From positions 1-51,752 of the forward strand of contig JAHIWS010000011.1 in the NCBI GenBank assembly GCA_018815925.1: DNA of 51,752 nucleotides. Direction: 5' to 3'. This DNA comes from Nanobdellota archaeon. Lineage in GTDB: Archaea; Nanobdellota; Nanobdellia; Pacearchaeales; GW2011-AR1. The position numbers and the translations under genes are program-made. Shown one piece after another: positions 29,013 to 37,900 of this stretch. Within the stretch, counting starts at the first letter, position 1. The number at the start of each line of letters is the position of its first letter. The notes beneath the pieces were generated by a model, which saw only the letters and a list, made by a program, of their open reading frames with translations, was not told the DNA's origin and did not search any database.

Positions 29013-29336
29013 ATGGCACAATTGATTGTAACAACAGGGAATGAAGTTCCAGGTAAAAAAATAGTTGAAGTTATTGGTATTGTTAAGGGAAGTACTGTTA
29101 GGGCTAGAAATATTGGAAGAGATATTGGTGCTGGTCTTAAGAATCTGGTTGGGGGGGAAATAAAAACTTACACAGATATGGCAAATGATGCTAGGGACGA
29201 AGCATTTAATAGAATGGCTAATCAGGCAATAGAAATTGGCGCAAGTGCAGTTATTGGAATGAGGTTTGCAACTTCAATGATAATGCAAGGAGCTTCTGAA
29301 ATGGTTGCTTATGGTACTGCAGTGAAATTGAAGTGA
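29013..29336 (+). CDS. YbjQ/UPF0145 family protein
   Basis: TTGNEVPGKKIVEVIGIVKGSTVRARNIGRDIGAGLKNLVGGEIKTYTDMANDARDEAFNRMANQAIEIGASAVIGMRF. Confidence 0.92.
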   Translation: MAQLIVTTGNEVPGKKIVEVIGIVKGSTVRARNIGRDIGAGLKNLVGGEIKTYTDMANDARDEAFNRMANQAIEIGASAVIGMRFATSMIMQGASEMVAYGTAVKLK

Positions 29337-29423
29337 TCTGAATTTATTCAAACGAGTTTACGAGCATATGAAAATCTTTGATTTGATTATAGTGTTGTTG
29401 TTAAAGTAAAATAGTAAAAAAAA

Positions 29424-29564
29424 ATGACAGAAGATAAGTGTATTTTTCCAAGATGTCCAAAATGTGAAAAAGGTTATTTGCTTCCTTTTTCATATAAAGA
29501 AGATGTTTTTGAAAAATGGAAATGTTCAAATTCTGAGTGTAATTTTGTCGTACAAAAAAGATAG
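29424..29564 (+). CDS. Small zinc-ribbon protein (46 aa, not in the ORF track)
   Basis: MTEDKCIFPRCPKCEKGYLLPFSYKEDVFEKWKCSNSECNFVVQKR*. Confidence 0.5.
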   Translation: MTEDKCIFPRCPKCEKGYLLPFSYKEDVFEKWKCSNSECNFVVQKR

Positions 29565-29636
29565 AATCAAAAACACTTCATGTTTCCTTCTCAAGTTCAG
29601 TAAAAAGTAAGATGTTTTTGAAAAATGGAAATGTTC
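29500..29636 (+). repeat. 28-bp direct repeat pair aagatgtttttgaaaaatggaaatgttc (29500-29527 and 29609-29636)
   Basis: Exact duplication by eye; the second copy looks like a fragment of the zinc-ribbon ORF. Confidence 0.75.
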
Positions 29637-29667
29637 TGAAGGGAGGCATACTATTCAGAAGAGATAA

Positions 29668-29862
29668 TTATTTATATCTGTCTTCTGGATTTTTAGGTTT
29701 TTTTATTCCTACTTTTTCTCCATAAGGACCAAAAGAAAAATCACAATTATATCCAAAACCTATTTGGTATGTTGGTGGAACTTCTCCCGCTTCTTCAAAT
29801 AAGTTTTGAACTAGTTTAGAAATTCTTTTGTTTTTTTCTTCTGAAGTTTCTTTCATTTTCAT
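29668..29862 (-). CDS. Hypothetical small protein
   Basis: 64-aa ORF. Confidence 0.4.
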   Translation of the reverse strand: MKMKETSEEKNKRISKLVQNLFEEAGEVPPTYQIGFGYNCDFSFGPYGEKVGIKKPKNPEDRYK

Positions 29863-29904
29863 AAAAAGTTAATCATGAACTCAAATCAAAGATTTGGTTT
29901 CATT

Positions 29905-29928
29905 CTTTGAAAATTTTAATTTTCAAAG
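29905..29928. terminator. 24-bp inverted repeat abutting the tRNA-Thr 3' end
   Basis: CTTTGAAAATT-TT-AATTTTCAAAG, 11-bp arms. Confidence 0.45.
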
Positions 29929-30039
29929 CCTGTGGAGGGATTTAAACCCCCGACCTACTGCTTTCCTATGCAAGAGCGTAGGAATAAGATTCATGATCTT
30001 GCTTACAGGGCAGCCGCTCTATCACTGAGCTACACAGGC
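29927..30039 (-). tRNA. Intron-containing tRNA, best read as tRNA-Thr(UGU) (C33; Tyr(GUA) not fully excluded), ~41-nt intron in anticodon loop
   Basis: GCCUGUGUAGCUCAGUGAUAGAGCGGCUGCCCUGUAA[intron]GCAGUAGGUCGGGGGUUUAAAUCCCUCCACAGGCU; discriminator U. Confidence 0.7.
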
Positions 30040-30079
30040 TTATAATTTATTTAGAAGAAAATGCTTTAAAAAGCTTTTT

Positions 30080-30619
30080 TTATTCTTTTTTATCAATCAC
30101 TTTCAGAATTCTTATTTCACATAAGGAAAGAGGATATATTTTTTTGAGTTTAATGCTTAAAGATTTTTGAAGTTGGTTTTTTAAAATTTCTTGAAAAATA
30201 TCTTCTGAGTTTTTATTTTTGATGTATTCAATAATTTCTTCTCTTGCTTTTTCTCTAAGTGCTTTTCTAACTGCTCTTGATACTTTTCTTCTAGTTATTA
30301 AAAAAGGTTTAATTTTTAATTCAGTATTTTTACATTTAGCTGAAAAGGAATCTTCTACGTAGTTTGTTCCTTTTCTCATCATTCTTTTTAAAAAATAAGG
30401 TAATAATTTTATTTGTCTTGGAATGCTTGTTGTTTTTTCTTCTGTGGTTTTAACTTTTAATTGCATTAACATACTTTTTCCTCTTAAAATACGGGTTAGA
30501 TCATAAGTTATTAATTTTCCTTCTAATTCTTTTAATTCATATGCTTGAAGTTGAGTTGTTTTGTTTACTATTGGAATTTCAACATCAAAAAATTTCTTTT
30601 TCTTTTTTGCTAAGACCAT
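30080..30619 (-). CDS. Ribosomal protein S3Ae
   Basis: KKKKKFFDVEIPIV...LKELEGKLITYDLTRILRGKSMLMQLKV; ends SLCEIRILKV. Start moved to MVLAK. Confidence 0.88.
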   Translation of the reverse strand: MVLAKKKKKFFDVEIPIVNKTTQLQAYELKELEGKLITYDLTRILRGKSMLMQLKVKTTEEKTTSIPRQIKLLPYFLKRMMRKGTNYVEDSFSAKCKNTELKIKPFLITRRKVSRAVRKALREKAREEIIEYIKNKNSEDIFQEILKNQLQKSLSIKLKKIYPLSLCEIRILKVIDKKE

Positions 30620-30620
30620 T

Positions 30621-30938
30621 TTATTCTTGTAAGATTTTTCCTGTTCGTTTATTTCTTCTTGACGTTCTATATTTGGATTTCCCACATACAGAACAAGTAT
30701 ACATTATATTTGTTTTTTTAGTTGTTTTGGCTTTTCTTTTATTTTTTGTAATTGGGGGTTTTGATCCCCATTTTCCTTTGTTTCCTATTCCTTTTCCAAG
30801 TCCTCTTTTTTTAGCTCTGGATATACTTCCACGGGTTAAAGTTCCTCTTTGAAAACCTGTTCCTACTAATTTGATTTTTTGTTCTGTTTTCTTTTTACAA
30901 TATGGACAAAAACGATTTGTTTTTTTTGGTAGCTTCAT
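30621..30938 (-). CDS. Ribosomal protein L44e
   Basis: MKLPKKTNRFCPYCKKKTEQKIKL...RGSISRAKKRGLGKGIGNKGKWGSKPP..CSVCGKS. Confidence 0.92.
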   Translation of the reverse strand: MKLPKKTNRFCPYCKKKTEQKIKLVGTGFQRGTLTRGSISRAKKRGLGKGIGNKGKWGSKPPITKNKRKAKTTKKTNIMYTCSVCGKSKYRTSRRNKRTGKILQE

Positions 30939-31029
30939 GAGAATGAAAGAAAATTTGAGTTTTTAAAGTTTGTTGATAGGGTGATTCTACCCAGGATTGG
31001 GCTCATAGTTATCTGATGTTCAATCTGAA

Positions 31030-31052
31030 TTTCAAAATCAAAGATTTTGAAA
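31030..31052. repeat. Perfect inverted repeat, 10-bp arms, 3-nt loop, downstream of tRNA-Val
   Basis: TTTCAAAATC-AAA-GATTTTGAAA. Confidence 0.7.
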
Positions 31053-31076
31053 CGACAAATCAAGGTTCTATCTATA

Positions 31077-31190
31077 TGGTCCTGCCCAGGATCGAACTGG
31101 GATCTCATCCATTTTGAGATACATTCCAAAGTTTTTTGCAAAGATTGCATTCTCGTCAAGGATGTGTCTTAACCACTGGACTACAGGACC
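31077..31190 (-). tRNA. Intron-containing tRNA, best read as tRNA-Val(GAC)
   Basis: GGUCCUGUAGUCCAGUGGUUAAGACACAUCCUUGACGA...[intron]...GGAUGAGAUCCCAGUUCGAUCCUGGGCAGGACCA; acceptor and T arms pair; exact splice sites uncertain. Confidence 0.65.
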
Positions 31191-31244
31191 TTATTTTTAA
31201 AAATTTCCCGAAATATTTAAATATACTGCTTTATAATCTTATTT

Positions 31245-31436
31245 ATGAGAAGCATGGCAAAGATGATTATTTTTGTAGTGTATTTGTTCTTTGGAATTTA
31301 TTTTATTAATTATCCTTTTGAGATTGTTAAAATTCCAGCTTTTATTTCAACAATGGAATCTTGGCTTTTGTTTATTGGGGGAATTTTGATAATTATTGGG
31401 GGAATAAATTTCTTTAGAGCCAGTAGAGGTTATTAA
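31245..31436 (+). CDS. Hypothetical small membrane protein
   Basis: 63 aa, two TM stretches. Confidence 0.5.
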   Translation: MRSMAKMIIFVVYLFFGIYFINYPFEIVKIPAFISTMESWLLFIGGILIIIGGINFFRASRGY

Positions 31437-31550
31437 TTTCTTTTACAAAAAGATTTATATATGTTTCTTACTTAGTATTACTTAATATACTAAATATATT
31501 TTGTATTATGAAATATATTTAATAAGATAAAGTAAGAGGGAGTAATATTA

Positions 31551-31691
31551 ATGAAAGAAAGAGTATCTGCAACAATAGATAGTTCAACTATGAATCTAAT
31601 CAAAATTCTGTTAAAAAAAGGAACATACAGAAATAAATCTCATGTTATTGAAGAAGCAATTAAATTATTAGAGGAAAAGAATGAAAAATAA
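31551..31691 (+). CDS. Ribbon-helix-helix DNA-binding protein (46 aa, not in ORF track)
   Basis: MKERVSATIDSSTMNLIKILLKKGTYRNKSHVIEEAIKLLEEKNEK*; TATA-like sequence upstream; overlaps the start of the next ORF. Confidence 0.7.
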   Translation: MKERVSATIDSSTMNLIKILLKKGTYRNKSHVIEEAIKLLEEKNEK

Positions 31692-33510
31692 ATTTGGCCA
31701 GGCAACTGTTTTTATTATAATTGCAGTTCTTATAGTAGGTATTATTGCAATTTATTATACTACTAAAAATGGAGTTAGTGTCACAGGCGTTCCTGCAAAT
31801 ATAGAACCTATTTATTCTAGTTTTTTATCTTGTTTAGAAAATGAAGTGGGAGTGGGTATTAGTATTTTAGAGAGTCAGGGAGGTTATATTGAATTACCTG
31901 ATTTTGAGCCAGGTTCAACATATATGCCCTTTTCATCTCAACTGGATTTTTTAGGAAACCCAATTCCTTATTGGTATTATGTATCTGCAAATAATATTCA
32001 AAAAGAACAGGTACCTACTTTACAAGAAATGCAATTTCAATTAGGGAATTTTCTTGAGGACAGGGCAAGAAATTGTAGATTCGAAGAATATTATAATGCT
32101 GGTTTTGAGATTACTCAAGGAGAAGCAAAAGCAATAGTTTCTATTAAAAATAATGAAGTTGATGTTAGTTTTAATATGGAGTTTAATGTTGTTAAAGGAG
32201 AAGATACAGCTGTTTTCAGAGACCATAAAATTGTTGTTGCTTCAAGGTTGGGCAAACTTTATGATTCAGCAATAGAAGTTTATAATAAAGAACAAGAGGA
32301 ATTATTTTTAGAAGGTTATGGAGTTGATATATTAAGAAGTTATGCTCCTGTTGATGGTGTTGAATTAACATGTAGTCCTATGGTTTGGAATGCTGATGAA
32401 GTCTTTGATGAACTTGAAAATGCTATTGAAACAAATACTCTTGCTTTAAAAACAGGAAAAAACAATGATTATTTTGCAGTGGATTTAAATATTGAATCTG
32501 GTGTTGATGTGCGTTTTCTTAATTTTAAACAATGGCCTCATGGTTTTGAAGTTGCACCAAGTGAAGGGCCTGTTTTAATTTCAAATCCTATTGGAAATCA
32601 GCCTGGAATTGGAATCTTAGGTTTTTGTTATGTGCCTTATCATTTTGTTTATAATGTGAGATATCCTGTTTTAATTCAGGTTTCAGAAGCAGATGAGGTT
32701 TTCCAGTTTCCTGTTGCAATTGTTTTACAAGGAAATGTTCCAAGACAGGCATTAGATGTTAGTTCTATTGAGTTAGGTATTCCTGATTTTTGCAAGAACA
32801 AAAATACACTTATTGAAGTAGGGGTTTATGATACTAATTTAAGACCTGTTGATGCTGATATTTCTTATGAGTGTTTAGGCACAAGATGTAATATTGGAAA
32901 AACTTCTTCAGGTTACTTAGAAACAAATTTTCCACAGTGTGCTAATGGGGTTGTTACAGCAAAAGCACAAGGATTTAAAGATGCAAAACAAATTTTTTCT
33001 ACAATTCAAGAGGGGGGTGTGGATATTATTTTAGATAAAATTTATGGATTAGAAATTGATTTGAAATTAGATGGAAAGAGTTATGATAAAGAAGCAATCA
33101 TTAGTTTTATTAGTGATGATAATTCAAAAACAATTGTTTATCCTGATACTAAAATAGTAGAATTAAGTGAAGGCCAATATGAAGTTAGTGTTTATGTTTA
33201 TAAAACTTCTAGTTTGAAAATACCTTCTACAACTCAAGAGCAGTGTGTAGAAGTTCCTAGGTCTGGTTTAGGAGGTTTGTTTGGATTAACACAACAAAAT
33301 TGTTTTGATATTGAAATTCCTTCGCAAGATGTTTCAAATGCTCTTGCAGGAGGAGGAAAACAAAATTATTATCTTTTAGAATCTGAGCTTAGAAATTCAA
33401 ATATTGTAGAAATAAATGCAGATAGTTTAACAACCCCAAAAACTCTTGAAGAATTACAGAATAATTATTTTTTATTTGATGGTAAAGGGCTTGACATAGT
33501 ATTTAAATAA
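31681..33510 (+). CDS. Large secreted/membrane-anchored protein
   Basis: N-terminal KNKFGQATVFIIIAVLIVGIIAIYYTT; first of three co-directional secreted genes. Confidence 0.7.
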   Translation: MKNKFGQATVFIIIAVLIVGIIAIYYTTKNGVSVTGVPANIEPIYSSFLSCLENEVGVGISILESQGGYIELPDFEPGSTYMPFSSQLDFLGNPIPYWYYVSANNIQKEQVPTLQEMQFQLGNFLEDRARNCRFEEYYNAGFEITQGEAKAIVSIKNNEVDVSFNMEFNVVKGEDTAVFRDHKIVVASRLGKLYDSAIEVYNKEQEELFLEGYGVDILRSYAPVDGVELTCSPMVWNADEVFDELENAIETNTLALKTGKNNDYFAVDLNIESGVDVRFLNFKQWPHGFEVAPSEGPVLISNPIGNQPGIGILGFCYVPYHFVYNVRYPVLIQVSEADEVFQFPVAIVLQGNVPRQALDVSSIELGIPDFCKNKNTLIEVGVYDTNLRPVDADISYECLGTRCNIGKTSSGYLETNFPQCANGVVTAKAQGFKDAKQIFSTIQEGGVDIILDKIYGLEIDLKLDGKSYDKEAIISFISDDNSKTIVYPDTKIVELSEGQYEVSVYVYKTSSLKIPSTTQEQCVEVPRSGLGGLFGLTQQNCFDIEIPSQDVSNALAGGGKQNYYLLESELRNSNIVEINADSLTTPKTLEELQNNYFLFDGKGLDIVFK

Positions 33511-33511
33511 A

Positions 33512-34987
33512 ATGAAAAAAGTAAATAAAAACAAAAAAATTAGAATATTTTTAGTATTTGGAATTTTGATTGTATTTTTTATGTGTTTTATTTCAGCTGA
33601 ATATATTCGTTCAGGTGTGCAATATATGTCTCCTGGAACTAATTTGGGAGGAGGAAGTTCTGCACAGACAATGTGTGGTGATGTAGGGCAAGATTTTATT
33701 ATTCAAATAGCTCCTTTTGGTTGCTCACCTGCTGTTGTCAGAAGTGATTTACTTGAGGAGCAAAATGTTCCTGTATTTTGTCAGTTAGCTGCTACTAAAA
33801 TAAATCCTTTAATAGATGTTGAGGCAATTGATAGTATTTCTTTTTCAGGACAATATCCTAAAGAAGTTTCTGGAATAGGTTTTCAACCTGCACAAGCTGC
33901 CTTAGGAGAATTAGGGGGAAAATTAAATTCACCTGTTTTAAATAATATTGGTTATGCTGTCATAGTGTTAAAACAACAAAAAAATGCTTCTGCAATGCCT
34001 GATTATGTTGAAGGAACTTTAACAGCAGATATAAAATATGATATTCAAAATGCTTTTGGAATAGGAAAAGCAAGTTTTTATCTTCCTTTATTAAATGATG
34101 ACAAGTGGGAAGAAAGTAAAAAGCAGTATGGTTTTTGGAATGGAAAAGCTTATCTTAAAGTAGATAGGATTGGGGAAAATGAGGCAACAGTTTCTCTTTA
34201 TGATGGTGTGAGAAAAATTTCAGGAGTAAATCTTGAAAAAGGAAAAAGTTCTGACACTATTTATATTCCTGGATTTGATTGTCTTGCTGGTTTAAAATTA
34301 AGATTAGAGGGGTTAGTAAATCCTGCTACAAGAGCGAAGTTTAATGTTAATGGAGATATTGTTGAAGTTGCAAAAGGAGATACTTTTTTAGATAATAAGT
34401 GCAGTATTTTAAATATTGATAAAAAAGGACTTTATAAAAAAGTTGATTTAAGATGTGATACAGATGAAAAAAGAGGAAATAGTTTTAGTTTAATTATTAG
34501 TCCTAAAGTTAAGTTAAATATTAATGGTGAGGAAGGAGAATATGAACTTGGAGATAAATTACCTTATGGAGAAAGAGAAAAAAATGTTTATATAGGTTAT
34601 ATTGGAACAAGTAAAAATTCTGAAAAAGAAAATGATATTTATGTTAGATTTTTGCAAGCCCCTCCTGAAACAGGGGATAAATTAAGTAATGCTGATTTAT
34701 CTGATATTGCTAAATATGATAGTTTCTTTAAAGTAGAAAAAGGGTCTGTTGTGAAAAGAGCTAGTGTAGGAATAATAAAATATTTTGCTGAGAGTATAGC
34801 TATGGATTGGAATTATTTGGTTGATGGGGAGTATTATAAAGTACTTTCTTTTGGAAATGAGAAAGATATTTTTGGAAAACAAATTGAAATACTTGGTTTT
34901 GCAGGTCCTCAAAATGCAGAGCTTAAAGATGCAGAAGGAAATTATGTAAGTGCAGAAAAAGATTATGATGAAATTCTTAGAAAATAA
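33512..34987 (+). CDS. Secreted protein, N-terminal part of a gene interrupted by in-frame TAA (34985-34987)
   Basis: Signal sequence; C-terminal AEKDYDEILRK* continues in frame as SNEINEGEEEFGESTLYNKILLAKATEQKRTMVELCDEF. Confidence 0.75.
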   Translation: MKKVNKNKKIRIFLVFGILIVFFMCFISAEYIRSGVQYMSPGTNLGGGSSAQTMCGDVGQDFIIQIAPFGCSPAVVRSDLLEEQNVPVFCQLAATKINPLIDVEAIDSISFSGQYPKEVSGIGFQPAQAALGELGGKLNSPVLNNIGYAVIVLKQQKNASAMPDYVEGTLTADIKYDIQNAFGIGKASFYLPLLNDDKWEESKKQYGFWNGKAYLKVDRIGENEATVSLYDGVRKISGVNLEKGKSSDTIYIPGFDCLAGLKLRLEGLVNPATRAKFNVNGDIVEVAKGDTFLDNKCSILNIDKKGLYKKVDLRCDTDEKRGNSFSLIISPKVKLNINGEEGEYELGDKLPYGEREKNVYIGYIGTSKNSEKENDIYVRFLQAPPETGDKLSNADLSDIAKYDSFFKVEKGSVVKRASVGIIKYFAESIAMDWNYLVDGEYYKVLSFGNEKDIFGKQIEILGFAGPQNAELKDAEGNYVSAEKDYDEILRK

Positions 34988-37900
34988 TCAAATGAAATTA
35001 ATGAAGGTGAGGAAGAGTTTGGAGAATCAACTCTTTATAATAAAATACTTTTAGCAAAAGCCACAGAACAAAAAAGAACAATGGTTGAGTTATGTGATGA
35101 GTTTAAAGAAAGTTATTCAAATTCAAAAAAAGATGTGGGTTTTTGCGAAGGTTATAGGTTGTCTAGTTCTGAAATTTCAATTAGGGACATTGTTATTAAT
35201 TCAAGACTTAAGACTATTTCTTTTGAAGGAGTTTATGAACCTAATATTGATGATTATAGTGTTAAATTAAGAATAAATAAGGAGGATGTGGATTTAGGAT
35301 TAAATGATGTTTTTTATATGGGTGATTTTGGAACAGGAGTAGGAAGTGAAGGAGGAAATTGGAAAATAGATAGGGGTCCTGATGAGATAAAAACTATTCT
35401 TAAAAAAACTTCTGGTTATTCTGATTGCATAAAATATATTGATGATGTTTCTGCAGCTGGTAAAAAATATGAAATTGATCCTTTATTGTTGTTTGCTTTA
35501 ATGAAACATGAGAGTAATTGTAATTCTGATGCTTCAAATACTAATAAAGATAAAAAAGGAAATCCTATCTCTCTTAACATGGATATTGGTTTGATGCAAG
35601 TAAATACAAAAGCTCATTGTGGTGAGAAGAGAGATGGAGAAGAATTGTCAAGTGATTTTCGTAATTGTGTGGGTGAATTATATGATAAAACTAGAAATAT
35701 TTATGTTGGAGCTGATATTTTAAAAACAAGTTATTTGGCTACAAAAAATGGAAAAGAGTATAATGTGTGTGGAAGAAATATTCTTTATTCTGGGTGGGAA
35801 GCTGCTTTAAGAGGTTATAATGGTTGGGGTTGTTATCCTGGGCAAGGATATTATGTTGAGGATGTTACAAAACTTTTTAATGATTTAGGAGGAGGTTTTT
35901 CTGCTTCTACTATTACTGGTGATCAAGGTTCAGAATATATTAAATTAACAGAATTAACTGAGAATTATGCTAAGTTTGATATTCATGTTAAGGAATCAGA
36001 AGTTAAAGAAACAGTGTGGAAAACAGATGCAATGACTCTTGATTTAAACCAGTTTAAGACAGTTGGAAATTATAATTTCAGGCTTATTGATATTAATTTA
36101 AAGAAGTTTGCACAAGTTTCTGTTATACCTAGTATTGATTATGCTGGGACAAAAGCTAATTTTAGTTTTAGGCTTGGAATTGAGCAAAGAACTTTTAAAC
36201 TTACTCCTGAAAAAACAAAAGAAAAAATAAGTGTTTTAGATAAATCAATTTCTGATTTTGAATCCACTACTGAAGAATTAGGCAAATTTGTTAAGACAAT
36301 GAATAGGGCTTGTGTTGTAACAGGAACAGGGTTGATGTTAAAAAATCTTGTTAATAATGCAGGAGGAAAAGCAATTGCAAGAAAACAAGTTATGAGGAGT
36401 GAGGGGGGGTGGTATCAAACATGTGCTGATTTAGTTTCTAAGGGGACATATAAAAATGTGGATGTGTGTTTAGCTGATAATTCAGATGCTATTGAAAAAC
36501 ATGTTGAAAGATATTATAATGACATGAAATTACAGGAACAAGAGTGTGCAGATATACAAGATAAATATACTAAAAAAGGTGTATTAGGGCAAAGAACTGT
36601 TGATGATGAAGCATATTTAAAAGAGTGCATAGCTAAAACTAAGCTTAGTGTGTTGAATAATTTAGAAACTATGTTTCCAAATGGTGTTCCTTATGAGGGG
36701 GGAATGATTTCAGCTCAACAATTTGTTAATACTATTAATGAGAACACCACTACAATTGAAGAATGGAGGGATTTATCTTTAAATTCTAGATTTAATAATG
36801 ATGAAGGTTTATTAAGCAATATGGCAAAGAAAAGTGCTCAGAGTTCTATTAATGATATTTACAAGACTTCAAGTTTGATTAAAGAAACAGAAGATGCTAA
36901 AGTTAATATAGATGCAAATTCAAATTTGAAGAATGTTGGTTTGACAGTTGTTAGTTTACAGAATACTCAAATATTTCCTTATGAGGGGGGGGAAGTTGTT
37001 GTTTCTAATTTTGGAAATATCTCTGTAGATTCTAAGATTCAAAAAGTTTTGTATGAGGGGAATGTTTATACTCTTAAGTTAAATGAGTTTGAGACTAATA
37101 AATATAGGGTTGAAGAAGTTTATAATGAGGATGGTTCTACTATTCCTTTGGTTGCCTCACGAGAAATTTTATCACGTAGAGACAAAATTAAACAAACTTT
37201 AGTTTTTGAAAAAGTTGATGCTTCACGTTATGAAAATAAATATCTTAATCCTGTTGTGAGATATTTTGAAACAGAGCCATATAAAGGTGAGCCAGCTCTT
37301 GTTCCTGTTGATGTTAAAAATGGTTGGTATGTTGTTATGAAACAGACTCTTCCTGTTCTTGGAAACATACAAACTTATGATGCTTCTGGAATTCCAAGGA
37401 GTTTTTATTTATGTAATGTTGGGAAAAATGGAAATGAAGAAAATAGAAAATATCCTGATGATGAGTGTGGGTTAATTAATTTTGGAACAGGTCAGCCTGT
37501 AGATGAGTTTTCAGGACTTAGTAAGGAGAAGGCAAGTGCTCTTGTTTCAGAAGCTAGAAAAGCAATTGAAGATGCGCAAAAAGCTCATAAATCAGGAGCA
37601 AGGAGTGTGAGTATTAAAGGTCAAACAATAGAAGTTGGAGAGCCAATGGCAGATATTCCTGATATACAGTGCCAAGATACTATGTCTGCTTCTGATTGTA
37701 AATTGCTTTTTAATGTTTGTGACCCAGTTGTTTGCCCTTCTTCAAGATGTAACTTAGGTGGAAAATATAATGTTGAGAATGTTATTCAATCTGGAATAAC
37801 AGGTGGTATTTTCTTGTGTGCTCCTAATTTTATTGGATTTGGAGGAGATGTTGTTATTCCTGTTTGTTTGTCTGGAATTCATGCTGGATTAGATGGTTGG

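Noticed and set aside
30935-31159. Minus-strand 74-aa ORF
   Set aside because: Lies over the tRNA-Val gene and its flank; no coding character.
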